This document shows, piece after piece, positions 42,580 to 51,654 of a DNA stretch of 64,000 nucleotides. Origin of the DNA: Ignavibacteriota bacterium (GTDB lineage: Bacteria > Bacteroidota > Ignavibacteria > UBA10030); contig JAKEEG010000049.1 of the NCBI GenBank assembly GCA_022616555.1, positions 1-64,000 of the forward strand. The letters run 5' to 3'. The stretch's first letter is position 1; every line of letters starts with the position of its first letter. The notes under the pieces are model-generated. The model ran no database searches and was not told where the DNA came from. It saw nothing but the letters and a program-made list of their open reading frames with translations. A program made the translations under genes and the position numbers.

Positions 42580-42742
42580 TTACTTTCTTTCCGAGAAAGA
42601 AAGTAACAAAGAAATCTTTCCGAAATCGAAACGCACGCTCATGGCTTCCCAATGCATGAGCCAGATTTCAGCCTCTGAAAAACGAGGCTGAAATCAAACT
42701 CACGCCATGAGCTTGTCCGCCCGCATCCGCCGTCGATTTCGG
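42580..42742. repeat. 163-bp dispersed repeat, copy 2 (after galT)
   Basis: Same opening block as copy 1 (40037-40213), then a different middle with a longer hairpin (GATTTCAGCCT ... AGGCTGAAATC), closing with the same TCGATTTCGG at 42733-42742. The variable middle between constant ends is the notable feature. Confidence 0.85.
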
Positions 42743-42790
42743 TTTGCCTGCGCGCACAAGAAAATAGAGAAGACCTACAAAGAATAAGTT

Positions 42791-43321
42791 ATGAGCAAAC
42801 AGAGTACACATAGTTCGTTTGATGAAACGCAGATGAAGGTGGAGCTGGTACGCCCCCTGGTAAAATTTTTGCTTGCTGCGCCGGTGGTGTTTGTGTTGCA
42901 CGTAATAGAAGAGAGTCCGGGTTTTGTAGAGTGGTTCAACGCGCATGTGAATCCGGATATTACCGAAGGGGTGTTTTGGAGCGTGAACGCGTACGGGCTT
43001 GTCATCACGCTGGTGGTGTGCGCGTACGAGTGGTACGCAGCGAGCGCTGTTTCGCTGCTCGCAGTAATGGCGTGGTTTAGTATGCTGATGCTCGCGAACG
43101 GCGCGTTTCACATTCTCAGCGCTGCATTGGACAATGCGTACACGCCGGGTGTCATTACCGCGACCGTGTTGTACATCCCGTACTATTTTGTGCTGATGAT
43201 GAAGGTTGCCCAGGCCAAACGAGTGAGCTTTTCCATTCTTGCGGGCGCAGCGATTGTTGGTTCCATCCCCATGGTGTTGCATGGGTATTTGATTTTGTTT
43301 GAAGGCAGCAGATTGTTTTAA
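42791..43321 (+). CDS. HXXEE-motif membrane protein
   Basis: A 176-residue integral membrane protein of the HXXEE family, named for a conserved His-x-x-Glu-Glu seen here as FVLHVIEESPGFVEWF at about residue 38. Five or six TM helices follow; a second conserved-looking His lies in NGAFHILSAAL, and YTPGVITATVLYIPYYF is a typical later segment. The paired His and Glu residues inside membrane helices suggest a membrane hydrolase or metal site, but the family has no established function. It is 48 bp after the second dispersed repeat and has no close neighbour on its strand. Confidence 0.8.
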   Translation: MSKQSTHSSFDETQMKVELVRPLVKFLLAAPVVFVLHVIEESPGFVEWFNAHVNPDITEGVFWSVNAYGLVITLVVCAYEWYAASAVSLLAVMAWFSMLMLANGAFHILSAALDNAYTPGVITATVLYIPYYFVLMMKVAQAKRVSFSILAGAAIVGSIPMVLHGYLILFEGSRLF

Positions 43322-44023
43322 TGAACGATGCACCGTTTGCTTGCATAGCGTTTTTTTTCTTCCCGAATTTAACTTCACAGAAGCCTCAGTTATTTTTTAC
43401 AATCGCCTTGCGCTGAACTACTCATCATTCCAGAGCCGAACCGGGTTGAACCGATTTATAAGTAGGAACCGTACCGTTATCGGGTTCTCAGTATCAAGAA
43501 AAACGGAAGAGGACCATTGATTTTTTTTTCTTTGGCAAAGTTCAGTTGAAGAGAATTCTTGAAAGGAAGCGTCAATGCGCAGAGGTGGAACGACTTTAGG
43601 TGGATAAGATGTGACCGAGATAACATTACACGGCGATTTGCTTGTATTTCATGGTGTTAGGCGGGTTTTTGCTTGATTTTTTGCGAGGGTCTGGTTATAT
43701 TGAAACAATAAAAATAAACCAGAGTTTTCATTTTTTGCATGCTTGTTACATCCCCTAAGGCATCCCGCTGTGGCGGGGCGCCAGTTGATTCTCATCGCAG
43801 TAGCACGGTGTACATTTCCACTAACGGGTAAAGTACGTACGCCCGTTGTTCCTCCCAGTGATTCGCTCTGTGAGTTCACCAAGGAGGATGTTGGCTTACC
43901 GGTAAGCGATGGAGGGAACGATGTTCTGAACGTGCTCACAGCGAGAGAACGTCGTGTTCGCCCCTTCGAGTGATTCGCCCTGCGTGTAAAATGTGAAAAT
44001 TCTTGCCGGAAGGTGAGTAGGGA
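43322..44023. other. 700-bp intergenic region without a supported gene
   Basis: Short open frames occur on both strands (for example 43743-43973 plus, 43649-43939 minus), but none has a ribosome binding site, family signature or consistent composition. Small inverted segments include GCATCCCGC...GCGGGGCGCC near 43761 and CTTACCGGTAAG near 43895. It may hold remnants of a decayed gene; I cannot name one. Confidence 0.4.
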
Positions 44024-44725
44024 TTACATTCCCTGAAAGAGACGACGGGAAAGACTTGAGGGAAGTCTGTTTTGTGTGATTGAATCGGCGGCTCGCTGTA
44101 TATCGTAATCCAGTCGATAGTTCTCGTATGTCCAGTCGGTGGAATCGAATATGCCGAGGCTCAGCTTAGGATTGCCGTCTCGAGGTTGGCCGATACTCCC
44201 GACATTGATGAGAAAGCGGAAACCCTTTCTCAGTTGAAAGTATCCGGGCTTCTCGCAGAGAATTCCCGGAACATGGGTGTGTCCGATAAAACAGAGTTCG
44301 GTGTTCATCGCGGCGAAAACGTCTTTGGCTTTGAAAGGCGAATCGATATACGTCCAGAATTCGGGTTTGAATGGAGAAGCGTGAACGAAGGTGGCGTTTT
44401 CGTGCTCCAGTAACAAAGGCAAAGAAGCGAGGTATTGAGTATTGTCTTTTGTGAGGACCTCCATTGTCCATCGCATGGCGGCTTTGCCGGGAGCGTTTAA
44501 GTGGTTGAGCGGGAGGGAGCCGATTGCCACAGCGTCATGGTTGCCCAAGACGGCGTGCGAGCACTGTTGCCGGACTAACTCGATACATTCGTTTGGTTGT
44601 GCGCCGTAACCGACAATGTCTCCCAGGCATACAATGTTGTCGATCTGATGGTGTTGAAGGAAACCGAGCGCAGCGGTGAGAGCGGGCAAATTTGCATGAA
44701 TGTCTGAGATGATGGCAATGCGCAT
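44024..44725 (-). CDS. Calcineurin-like metallophosphoesterase (YfcE/diadenosine-type)
   Basis: A 233-residue metallophosphoesterase. Start ATG 44725 gives MRIAIISDIHANLPAL with the D-x-H motif immediately; longer in-frame starts would run into the divergent gene. Other motifs: IVCLGDIVGYGAQPNE (GD), AVLGNHDAV (GNHD), HASPF, CFIGHTHVPG (GHTH) and INVGSIGQPRDGN, all metal ligands present. Members hydrolyse phosphodiesters or phosphomonoesters of small molecules; substrate unknown. It is divergent from the wzc-like gene with only about 24 bp between starts. Confidence 0.88.
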   Translation of the reverse strand: MRIAIISDIHANLPALTAALGFLQHHQIDNIVCLGDIVGYGAQPNECIELVRQQCSHAVLGNHDAVAIGSLPLNHLNAPGKAAMRWTMEVLTKDNTQYLASLPLLLEHENATFVHASPFKPEFWTYIDSPFKAKDVFAAMNTELCFIGHTHVPGILCEKPGYFQLRKGFRFLINVGSIGQPRDGNPKLSLGIFDSTDWTYENYRLDYDIQRAADSITQNRLPSSLSRRLFQGM

Positions 44726-44749
44726 AACGTGGAGATAAGATAAGGAACA

Positions 44750-47218
44750 ATGGAACAAAATCAAGCCGAATATGATTTTACAGGGGGTACAATGAAGAAC
44801 GGACGGAATGGAGTGGAGACGAACGGGATGTCGCACGTTCACGAGCCGACGTTTCAGGATTACTTCCGCACGATACTGAGGGAGAAAAGGATTATTTTAA
44901 CATCGTTCCTCACGGTTTTTACCGCGGCGGCGCTGTACGCGTTTTTCTCGAAACCGGTGTACGAATCCACAGCGGCTGTACTCGTTGATACCAAGCAGCA
45001 ACAGATGCAGCTCCAGATGTTTGATTTGATGGGGGTCGCAGGGGTGAAGAACATCAAAAATGAACTGGAGATTTTACAATCGAGGTCTCTGGCGGAAGAT
45101 GTGGCGAAGAGATTGATCGCTTTGAAGCATACCGATTCCTCGCAAGAAGAAGAAATCCTTATCATCCAGCCTCCAGAGGACAAGGAAGAGGCGGCGCGGA
45201 TTCCATTAATTGCGCACGTCGTAGAGAACCTCGAAGAGGATGTTGAGTTTGAACCCGTGCGCGAATCTGACGTGATCAAGATTACTGCGCAAAGCACTCA
45301 AGCGCGTGAAGCCGCGCTTATTGTCAACACGTATGCCCAAGCGTATTACGACCGGAATTTGTACACCAGCCGCACCCGTTCCCGTGCAGTGCGAGAGTTT
45401 TTAGAGGAACAACTCGTCACTCGAAAAACCTCCCTGGACCAGTCTGAGACAGCCCTGTTGGGGTACATGGAAACGAAGGAAATTGTGTCGTTGGATGAAG
45501 AGGCTAAGAAAGTTATTGAACAGCTCGCGACGTTAGAAGCCCAGCGTGACGGAATTAACATCAGCCTTGGGTCGCTGGAGAGAACGTTGGTACTGTTACA
45601 GGAGGAGTTGACACGGTTAGAGCCGAAGGTTGCTAAAGCGATTGGTGAAGCGAACGACACGTACATCCGTTCGTTGCAAGAAAAATTAGCAGAGCTGGAA
45701 GTAAGGCGAGATGTGAGCATTGCCCAGGCTGCCGCCCAAAACCCCACGATTACAGGCCAGTCTGTTTACAACCAGACGTTTAAAGAATATGACGATCAAA
45801 TCAATACACTGCGGCAAAATCTTCAAAAGCGGACGGATGAGTACCTCGCGTCGTTGATTCCGGGTGAGCGAAAACCGGGGGTGGGAAATAACGACCCGAC
45901 AAATTTCGTGAGCGAGCTGAAGGCGCGGATTATCGAGGCGCAAATTCTGCAGCAGGAACAGGAAGCAAAGAAACGCGCGCTTTCAACGGTGATTATGCAG
46001 TATGAAAAACGTTTTGAGAGCATCCCGGAGAAGCATATAGAATATGCGAGGCTTCAACGCACGCGTCTCAGTAATGAGAAGTTGTATCTCTTCGTCGAAG
46101 AAAAGTTCAACGAAGCGGCTATTACCGAAAAGTCGGAATTTGGGTATATCGATATTATCGACCCGGCGGTCGTGGAGATCGAGCCGATCCGGCCCAAGAA
46201 ATTGTTGAGCCTGATTCTCGGCGCCATACTCGGAATCGGCTTAGGGGCGGGGATTGTCTTTGTCCGTGAGTTCCTCGATATGCGTGTTCGCGTTCCCGAC
46301 GACTTGAAAAAACGAGGCATGCCACTGTTAACAACAGTTGCCTTGATGAACGAAGAGATTCAAAAGTTGAATGGTGCCGGGAAGATTGAGAACAATGGTG
46401 TGGAAGTCGATGCGCATCTTGTTACGCTGTTCAACCCACTCTCTACAATCGCCGAATCGTTCCGGCGATTAAGGACGAATATTCAGTACGCCCAGCTCGA
46501 CACCCACGCGCGGGTGATCTTGGTGACCAGCTCAAATCCTGGGGAAGGGAAGTCGACTATAGCCAGCAACCTTGCCATTACGTTTGCCCAGACTGGCAAG
46601 AAGGTGTTGTTGATCGATTGCGATTTACGGAAACCGACTCTGCATAGCGAGTTCGGTGTTGAGAGAGGTCTGGGGATTACGGAGCTTCTTGTGGGGACGG
46701 CTTCGTTTGAGAAAGTAGTGAGGAAAACGCCTGCCGAGAGTCTCGATTTAATTTGCAGCGGGGGTATTCCGCCGAATCCGGCAGAAATGTTGGGGTCGAA
46801 CAAAATGAAAGACCTTCTTGAAAAGTTTCGCAGTCGCTACGATTACATTTTGCTGGATTCGCCTCCTGTTCTGGCTGTGACGGATCCGGTGATTCTGTCA
46901 ACTATTGCTGACGGGGTGGTGGTAGTGGTTTCCGCAGACAGCACGCGGATGGAGGCGCTTGAGCGTACGACCGAAACATTGGGAGAGGTCGGAACGCGGC
47001 TCATTGGGTTTGTCTTGAATAATTTTGATTTCCGGAATACGGGCGGTTATTATAGTGCCTACGAGAATAAAAAGTATGGGTTAGCGGTGGAGCTTGGGTA
47101 TGCGTTTCGCGACGCGAACAATAGTAGTAACGGAGGCCATGGAAGGGGCAACGGGCACCATGATAAGGAAAGGGAGAAGGAAACACCACACAAGCATACG
47201 TTTAAGCATAAAGGATAA
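44750..47218 (+). CDS. Wzc-like polysaccharide copolymerase/BY-kinase
   Basis: An 822-residue inner-membrane chain-length regulator and tyrosine autokinase. TM1 is at about residues 48-66 (RIILTSFLTVFTAAALYAFF); a long periplasmic Wzz-type domain with coiled coil runs to about 480; TM2 is LLSLILGAILGIGLGAGIVFV. The cytoplasmic kinase has Walker A SSNPGEGKSTIASNLAITFA (from residue 594), Walker A' VLLIDCDLRKPTLH and Walker B YILLDSPPVLAVTDP. The tail has a short Tyr cluster (GGYYSAYENKKYG). It controls export and length of the exopolysaccharide. ATG 44750 has AAGGA just upstream; ATG 44791 with GGGGGT is an alternative. It opens the second glycan locus. Confidence 0.93.
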   Translation: MEQNQAEYDFTGGTMKNGRNGVETNGMSHVHEPTFQDYFRTILREKRIILTSFLTVFTAAALYAFFSKPVYESTAAVLVDTKQQQMQLQMFDLMGVAGVKNIKNELEILQSRSLAEDVAKRLIALKHTDSSQEEEILIIQPPEDKEEAARIPLIAHVVENLEEDVEFEPVRESDVIKITAQSTQAREAALIVNTYAQAYYDRNLYTSRTRSRAVREFLEEQLVTRKTSLDQSETALLGYMETKEIVSLDEEAKKVIEQLATLEAQRDGINISLGSLERTLVLLQEELTRLEPKVAKAIGEANDTYIRSLQEKLAELEVRRDVSIAQAAAQNPTITGQSVYNQTFKEYDDQINTLRQNLQKRTDEYLASLIPGERKPGVGNNDPTNFVSELKARIIEAQILQQEQEAKKRALSTVIMQYEKRFESIPEKHIEYARLQRTRLSNEKLYLFVEEKFNEAAITEKSEFGYIDIIDPAVVEIEPIRPKKLLSLILGAILGIGLGAGIVFVREFLDMRVRVPDDLKKRGMPLLTTVALMNEEIQKLNGAGKIENNGVEVDAHLVTLFNPLSTIAESFRRLRTNIQYAQLDTHARVILVTSSNPGEGKSTIASNLAITFAQTGKKVLLIDCDLRKPTLHSEFGVERGLGITELLVGTASFEKVVRKTPAESLDLICSGGIPPNPAEMLGSNKMKDLLEKFRSRYDYILLDSPPVLAVTDPVILSTIADGVVVVVSADSTRMEALERTTETLGEVGTRLIGFVLNNFDFRNTGGYYSAYENKKYGLAVELGYAFRDANNSSNGGHGRGNGHHDKEREKETPHKHTFKHKG

Positions 47219-47225
47219 TTATACG

Positions 47226-47777
47226 ATGAAGGGAATTCAAGCCTTCGCTCGCGGCATAAGGCCACATCAACGGAGTTGGATGATAGTTGTGATAGCGGGG
47301 CTCTTCACGCTAGCGTTTAGCGAACAGACATTCGGGCAGTCATCACAAAGCGGCTTGGCGCCGGTTTTACCGACGGCGTCAGCCGCTTCCTACTATTATA
47401 TCGCTAAACCCGGCGAGTTGACCATGCAGGTGAATATTTGGGGCTTCGTGCAGAAACCCGGGCGGTATGAGGTTTCGAGTTCCACCGACCTCGTGCAGTT
47501 GATTTCGTTTGCCGGCGGGCCGCTTCAATATGCCGATTTGAGCGATGTGAAGTTGACACGTGTGTACAGGGGCGACTCGACATCTCAGCCGGAGACATTT
47601 ATCATCAATTTGGAGCAGTTGGAAGATTTGTCGCCGACTGATTTAGTACTCTATCCAGGCGATACGATCCATATTGAGCACTCCGCATGGATAAGCTTCC
47701 GTGACGCGTTCGGCGCGTTTACGACGCTTGCCCTTATTACGACGGCCATCGCACAATTGATCAACGCAACGCGTTGA
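47226..47777 (+). CDS. SLBB-domain exported protein, polysaccharide export
   Basis: A 183-residue protein; start ATG 47226 is 7 bp after the wzc-like stop. The N-terminal signal or anchor (MIVVIAGLFTLAFSEQTFG) is followed by a single SLBB domain (VNIWGFVQKPGRYEVSSSTDLVQLISFAGGP) and a C-terminal hydrophobic helix (FGAFTTLALITTAIAQLI). The N-terminal Poly_export domain of Wza is absent, so this is not a full outer-membrane Wza. It may be a periplasmic adaptor for the wzc product, as its position suggests. Confidence 0.82.
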   Translation: MKGIQAFARGIRPHQRSWMIVVIAGLFTLAFSEQTFGQSSQSGLAPVLPTASAASYYYIAKPGELTMQVNIWGFVQKPGRYEVSSSTDLVQLISFAGGPLQYADLSDVKLTRVYRGDSTSQPETFIINLEQLEDLSPTDLVLYPGDTIHIEHSAWISFRDAFGAFTTLALITTAIAQLINATR

Positions 47778-47879
47778 CGTACACGCGGGAAGTTGGCCAT
47801 TTTGTTAAGAGAGTAAAGGGGGGTGAGCACATACTACTTTCACTAACGAGGCTTCTATCTCTGTGGTTTATGGCTTGCC

Positions 47880-49184
47880 ATGGTGAGTGATCTTTCTTGG
47901 AACAATATCAGGAGATGGATCGTTGCGGGTGGTTTTGCCATAGTTGAGCAGGCTCTCTTTGCCGGTACCAACTTTATTGTCAATATTCTCTTAGCGCGGC
48001 TACTCAGCCAAGAAGACTATGGCGCATTTGCAATAGCATTTTCGATTTATCTTCTTGTGGGGTATTTTCATTTGGCTCTTCTGACGGAGCCGATGTTGGT
48101 TTTCGGGGCTGGCAAGTATGCAAAGAAGAACAACACGTATCTTGCGCTGCTAATTTATTGTCACGTAGTGTTGACTGTTGTGTTAGGGGTATTGCTGGCG
48201 ACAGGAGCATTTGCGGCTACAGGGTTAATTGATGTAAGCTTGCAACAGGCATTGTTTGGTCTCGGTCTATCCATCCCGATGATTATGTTGCTCTGGCTTG
48301 TGCGGAAGGTGTTTTACGTGCGTTTTCAGCCGAGCTCAGCGGCTCTTGGCGGGTTTCTCTATATGGCCTTGTTGTTGATTGCTACTTTTCTGATTCAAAA
48401 AGCTGGGCTGTTAAATACGTTCACAGCGTACCTTATAATGGGTGGGAGTGCATTGATTGTTTCGTTGATCTTTCTTGCGACGTTAAAGCCGCAATGGACA
48501 ACCGTTGCTCATCCTATGTTTTTTGAGGTGGTGGGCGATCACTGGAGGTACGGCAGGTGGGCATTAGGTACGGCAGTGTTGGTCTGGATTCCAACTAATA
48601 TTTATTATCTGGTGTTGCCGACTTTAGGGGGATTGGAAGCAAGTGGAGCTTTGCGGGCTATCATGAATCTCCTGTTGCCCGTATTGCATGTTTACTCAAC
48701 GATCTCTTTCCTTCTCATTCCACAATTTGTCAAGCTTATTGAAAAAGGCGGGAAACAATCTCTCACAAGGCGGGTACAATCTGTGCTTATTGTGTTTGTT
48801 GGCGGAGGGGTTCTGTTTTGGATATTTTTGGGGTTGTTTAATACTGAAATCCTCGATGTTCTCTATAAGGGCCAATATCTTAGCTATGCCGGGACCATAA
48901 CGATGATAGGCTTTTTAGCAGTGCTGGCCGCTATCGCAGCAGTGATGGGTGCTGGTTTGCGTGCGATGCAACAGGCAAAGTATGTGTTTTTGAGCTATAC
49001 GGTATCCACCATTATTACATTAACAGTTGGGATGTGGCTTTGTTTCGCGTATGGTATTCAAGGAGCTATTGCCGCTTTAATTGTTTCATCACTCACAACG
49101 ACGATCATGATGACAATATTTTATTTCAAGCGAATGGGTATTGCTGTCGTTGATACAACATCCGGCGAATTTTTGGCGCAATAA
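47880..49184 (+). CDS. Polysaccharide flippase, Wzx-like
   Basis: A 434-residue membrane protein with about 12 TM helices of the MOP flippase superfamily (ALFAGTNFIVNILLARLLSQEDYGAFAIAFSI at the N-terminus; GALRAIMNLLLPVLHVYSTISFLLIPQFVKL in the middle). It would flip the lipid-linked repeat unit of the exopolysaccharide for polymerisation by the 50425 gene product. It starts 102 bp after the SLBB gene. Distinct from the flippase at 25676. Confidence 0.88.
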   Translation: MVSDLSWNNIRRWIVAGGFAIVEQALFAGTNFIVNILLARLLSQEDYGAFAIAFSIYLLVGYFHLALLTEPMLVFGAGKYAKKNNTYLALLIYCHVVLTVVLGVLLATGAFAATGLIDVSLQQALFGLGLSIPMIMLLWLVRKVFYVRFQPSSAALGGFLYMALLLIATFLIQKAGLLNTFTAYLIMGGSALIVSLIFLATLKPQWTTVAHPMFFEVVGDHWRYGRWALGTAVLVWIPTNIYYLVLPTLGGLEASGALRAIMNLLLPVLHVYSTISFLLIPQFVKLIEKGGKQSLTRRVQSVLIVFVGGGVLFWIFLGLFNTEILDVLYKGQYLSYAGTITMIGFLAVLAAIAAVMGAGLRAMQQAKYVFLSYTVSTIITLTVGMWLCFAYGIQGAIAALIVSSLTTTIMMTIFYFKRMGIAVVDTTSGEFLAQ

Positions 49185-49426
49185 TTTTTGGAAGGGGACG
49201 CTGTCGTGTCTGTTTTAACAGCAGCGATACATTGACCTGTACACCTGTGATGACTGAGATTCGGCGGTTCTATCTTACTTCAGATATCTTCCTAATCCAA
49301 CATCGAAATTTGCACGACTTCTGTCCTTGAAGTTATCGAATAAAAATCACAATTGAGGCGTCAACTGCGTAATCCTCGGGTGAGACATTAGATAGTAAAA
49401 CATTCACACAAAATTGAATTGATGAT

Positions 49427-50281
49427 ATGTTGAAAAAAATATTACTGTATTGCTATAGAATACTTAAACCAGTGTTATCGGGGTATGGTCTCCGAAGATT
49501 ATATCCCGTTCAACGTATACTTCACTATTTAAAATCTGATTATGCGATGGTTCAGGGTCACAAGATGTTTTTAGATTCGAGCGATTCTCTCAGGTTATCT
49601 TTTCATAATGGGATTTACGAGGAATTTGAAACCAACCTCATAAAGAAGGAGGTCAAGGCAGGTGACGTTATCTTAGATATCGGCGCCAATATAGGTTATT
49701 ATACACTTATTTTTGCTAGGTTAGTGGGAGACACTGGAAAAGTTTTTGCGTTCGAGCCAGACCCGACAAATTTTTCTTTGCTTAAGAAAAATGTTGAAAT
49801 CAACGGATATAAAAATGTTATACTCATCCAAAAAGCAGTTTCAAATAAGTCGGAGACATTGAAGCTCTATTTATGCGAGGACAACAGAGGGGACCATCGA
49901 ATATATGATTCAGGCGACAGCAGACAATCCGTTGAAATAGAAAGTCTTGTGATGGACGAATATTTCCAACATAATGGACAGAAAATCAATTTCATTAAAA
50001 TGGATATTCAGGGAGCTGAATTGAGGGCTGTGAGCGGAATGGCAAATATATTAAAGCAAAACAAATCTGTAAAAATTATCTCAGAATTTTGGCCTTATGG
50101 TTTAACAACGTCTGGGGCATCTCCTGTAGTATATTTAGAATTATTTACGAACAATGGTTTCAAGCTTTATGAATTAAACGAGAAAAATAAAAAATTAGAT
50201 TCGGTTAATATCCAAGAGCTACTTCAAGCATACACAATCGAAAAGAAAAATTATACAAATATATTCTGTGTAAGAGATTAA
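49427..50281 (+). CDS. FkbM-family methyltransferase
   Basis: A 284-residue methyltransferase with the FkbM pattern: DVILDIGANIGYYTLIFARLVG (SAM motif), VFAFEPDPTNFSLLKKNVEING, LIQKAVSNKSETLKLYLCED and FIKMDIQGAELRAVSGM (C-terminal FkbM motif). Likely O-methylates a sugar of the polysaccharide. The gene is clearly more AT-rich than its upstream neighbours and stands alone, with 242 bp before it and 143 bp after, which suggests acquisition from elsewhere. The 242-bp gap upstream holds nothing I can identify. Confidence 0.87.
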   Translation: MLKKILLYCYRILKPVLSGYGLRRLYPVQRILHYLKSDYAMVQGHKMFLDSSDSLRLSFHNGIYEEFETNLIKKEVKAGDVILDIGANIGYYTLIFARLVGDTGKVFAFEPDPTNFSLLKKNVEINGYKNVILIQKAVSNKSETLKLYLCEDNRGDHRIYDSGDSRQSVEIESLVMDEYFQHNGQKINFIKMDIQGAELRAVSGMANILKQNKSVKIISEFWPYGLTTSGASPVVYLELFTNNGFKLYELNEKNKKLDSVNIQELLQAYTIEKKNYTNIFCVRD

Positions 50282-50424
50282 GCATGATGCTTTATCGGAT
50301 TTAAATTTGTGTCTGAGTTTTTGGTTTGCACGCGACACACGTGAAAATATTTTGTTCTTACGATGTACTTTTTTGTTTGATTTTCTAAGGAGAGCGCGGC
50401 ATTAGGTAAACGGGGTTAAAAGCG

Positions 50425-51654
50425 ATGAAAAGGCAGTTGACATCGGGTGTTTTCTACACGGTATTTTTTCTTTTGTTTATTGCAGGGGGCGTAATAGCTA
50501 ATCTGGGCATTGTTCCATTTCGACCGGTCTATGCTTGCCTACCCATTGCTTTGCTAGTTCCATTTTATGGAATAAAGTTCGATTCAAGAGCTCTAGCGTT
50601 TTTTGGATTATCTGCCGTAATCATCATCTCTGGTTTGGTGAACGACTCTTCACTAGAAGAAATTGCACTGTTTTTTCGGTACGTCCTGATATCATATTCA
50701 ATGTACTATCTCGTAAACGTATACGTTAATGAAAACAACCTGACGAAGATTACAAACCTTGTTTTTACTCTGGGCATGTGGCAACTTCCGCTTGTGGTTT
50801 TTCAGAGGTTCTCTTATGACTGGGTTTCTCGATTCTTTGCTGTAACAGTCATTCCGGTGGACTTCAATGTGGGGACTTTCTACGTGGATTCAACGACAGG
50901 GCCTTTTCTCATAGGGTTGATATTAATTTTACTCTTTGACAAGTCGAATACGTATCATATTAAGAACAGGAACCTTAAGATCGTTTGGTATACCGCTACG
51001 GTTTTTTTGACCAATTCATTTATTTCGCAGCTCATGTTGATAGGAATTTTTGGTTTCTATTTGTTTAGGGTCTTTACTCTTAAGACGATTGTTCGATTCT
51101 CCCTTGCGGCTTTGGGTGTCATGACTGTCTTCTTCTTGCTTGGCTGGACGGATGACTGGATTGCATGGGTCAGTTCTGCTATTGGACAGGCAACCCTCAG
51201 CGAGCGGGGAAGTTTTGAAACTTTCTCCCAAGGCGGGTATTCAAGGAGTGCTGCTGTTTTATACTATCTGGAACAACCGTTGAGTTTTCTCGGCGATGGG
51301 CCCTCCAGGTATTATGACCCAGTTGCACAGAGTTATGAAGTGGGAAATCGTGGGCAATTGTTTACTTTTTATTCGGAAGTTGGAATATTTGGATTGATTG
51401 CGGGGTACTGGGTTCTCTATTCGATCGCGAGTAAACGCTTTATTTCGCTAACCCGTATGGAGTTCATCTTTTTTTTGGTGACCGTTGGGCTTACTGCAAC
51501 GACCAATGTATTAAGCGGTGCTGACAAGATGCTTGCATATTGTCTCCTGTTGAAGATTCAATCAGGCATTCAACCTGATGAGAGCTTGCAGGAATCGCGT
51601 CAGGAATATCGACTCAGAAAAAATTTTCACCGACAGGCATATTCAGCACTATGA
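50425..51654 (+). CDS. Wzy-like polysaccharide polymerase/O-antigen ligase-like membrane protein
   Basis: A 409-residue protein with about 10-11 TM helices. The large loop between late TMs (WVSSAIGQATLSERGSFETFSQGGYSRSAAVLYY ... GDGPSRYYDPVAQ) is typical of Wzy/O-antigen ligase-like proteins. Sequence in this class is poorly conserved, so the call rests on topology, length and context between flippase and transferase genes. It is AT-rich. Its stop overlaps the next FkbM gene as ATGA although the two genes differ sharply in base composition. Confidence 0.75.
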   Translation: MKRQLTSGVFYTVFFLLFIAGGVIANLGIVPFRPVYACLPIALLVPFYGIKFDSRALAFFGLSAVIIISGLVNDSSLEEIALFFRYVLISYSMYYLVNVYVNENNLTKITNLVFTLGMWQLPLVVFQRFSYDWVSRFFAVTVIPVDFNVGTFYVDSTTGPFLIGLILILLFDKSNTYHIKNRNLKIVWYTATVFLTNSFISQLMLIGIFGFYLFRVFTLKTIVRFSLAALGVMTVFFLLGWTDDWIAWVSSAIGQATLSERGSFETFSQGGYSRSAAVLYYLEQPLSFLGDGPSRYYDPVAQSYEVGNRGQLFTFYSEVGIFGLIAGYWVLYSIASKRFISLTRMEFIFFLVTVGLTATTNVLSGADKMLAYCLLLKIQSGIQPDESLQESRQEYRLRKNFHRQAYSAL

